Below are positions 38,350 through 38,353 of a stretch of DNA of 38,353 nt, in pieces; position 1 is the stretch's first letter; every line of letters begins with the position of its first letter. The notes below the pieces were generated by a model. The model ran no database searches and was not told the DNA's origin. It saw only the letters and a list, made by a program, of their open reading frames with translations. Location of the stretch: positions 1-38,353 of the forward strand of contig JAZNSF010000044.1 of NCBI GenBank assembly GCA_045591095.1. Direction: 5' to 3'. This DNA comes from SIG440 sp045591095. Lineage in GTDB: Bacteria > Bacillota > Clostridia > Monoglobales > Monoglobaceae. The translations under genes were made by a program, and so were the position numbers.

Positions 38350-38353
38350 AGAC

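Overview
The window looks like a chromosome segment of a low-GC, spore-forming Clostridia-type member of the Bacillota. The support is a GerW/YtfJ spore-protein gene, ScpA/ScpB, HprK, WhiA, a DnaE-type polymerase, a ThiI/cysteine desulfurase pair, strong AGGAGG ribosome sites, and many GTG and TTG starts. I cannot name a genus.

Layout. Bases 1-3600 are a worn region: the 3' end of an IS1182-like transposase, an intact Na+/proline symporter (putP), then a TRAP permease pseudogene and a DMT/EamA transporter pseudogene. Bases 3569-13510 are ordinary housekeeping on the + strand: site-2 protease, scpA, scpB, a DUF2953 protein, gerW, polA, coaE, a small lytic transglycosylase, an M18 aminopeptidase and a cation:proton antiporter. 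Bases 13555-24862 are an 11.3-kb integrated element in the 3' end of a tRNA-Thr gene, bounded by a perfect 46-bp direct repeat. Bases 24864-25019 are tRNA-Thr and tRNA-Asp (minus strand). Bases 25116-38349 are again core genes: hprK, murB, whiA, dnaE, a CDF metal transporter, hpf, an S24-type repressor divergent from a tiny membrane peptide, a small glycosyltransferase-like protein, a DivIVA-like coiled coil, a cysteine desulfurase, thiI and a CinA C-terminal protein.

The element is the most interesting part. It has a complete integration and lysogeny module: tyrosine integrase with arm-type sites at both ends, CI-like repressor, divergent Cro-like protein with clear operators and promoters, and an excisionase-like protein. 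It also has a small replication module with an iteron-like origin and a sigma-like factor. Its only morphogenesis genes are a GP20-type scaffold, a minor capsid/connector protein, two tail-assembly chaperones and a tape measure. Terminase, portal, major capsid, tail tube, baseplate and lysis genes are absent. It could be a remnant prophage, or a satellite that keeps only particle-shaping genes.

Three non-coding structures in the element are not explained by standard annotation. (1) About 500 bp next to attR are built from 11-bp tandem doublets of changing sequence, eight of them phased about every 33 bp. (2) The integrase leader has mutually exclusive pairings over its ribosome site and faces a consensus-promoter antisense small RNA. 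(3) A nested, switch-like RNA fold lies upstream of the sigma-like gene. Outside the element, the S24 repressor with perfect operators facing a 42-residue membrane peptide resembles a damage-inducible peptide module. All of these are inferences from sequence alone.
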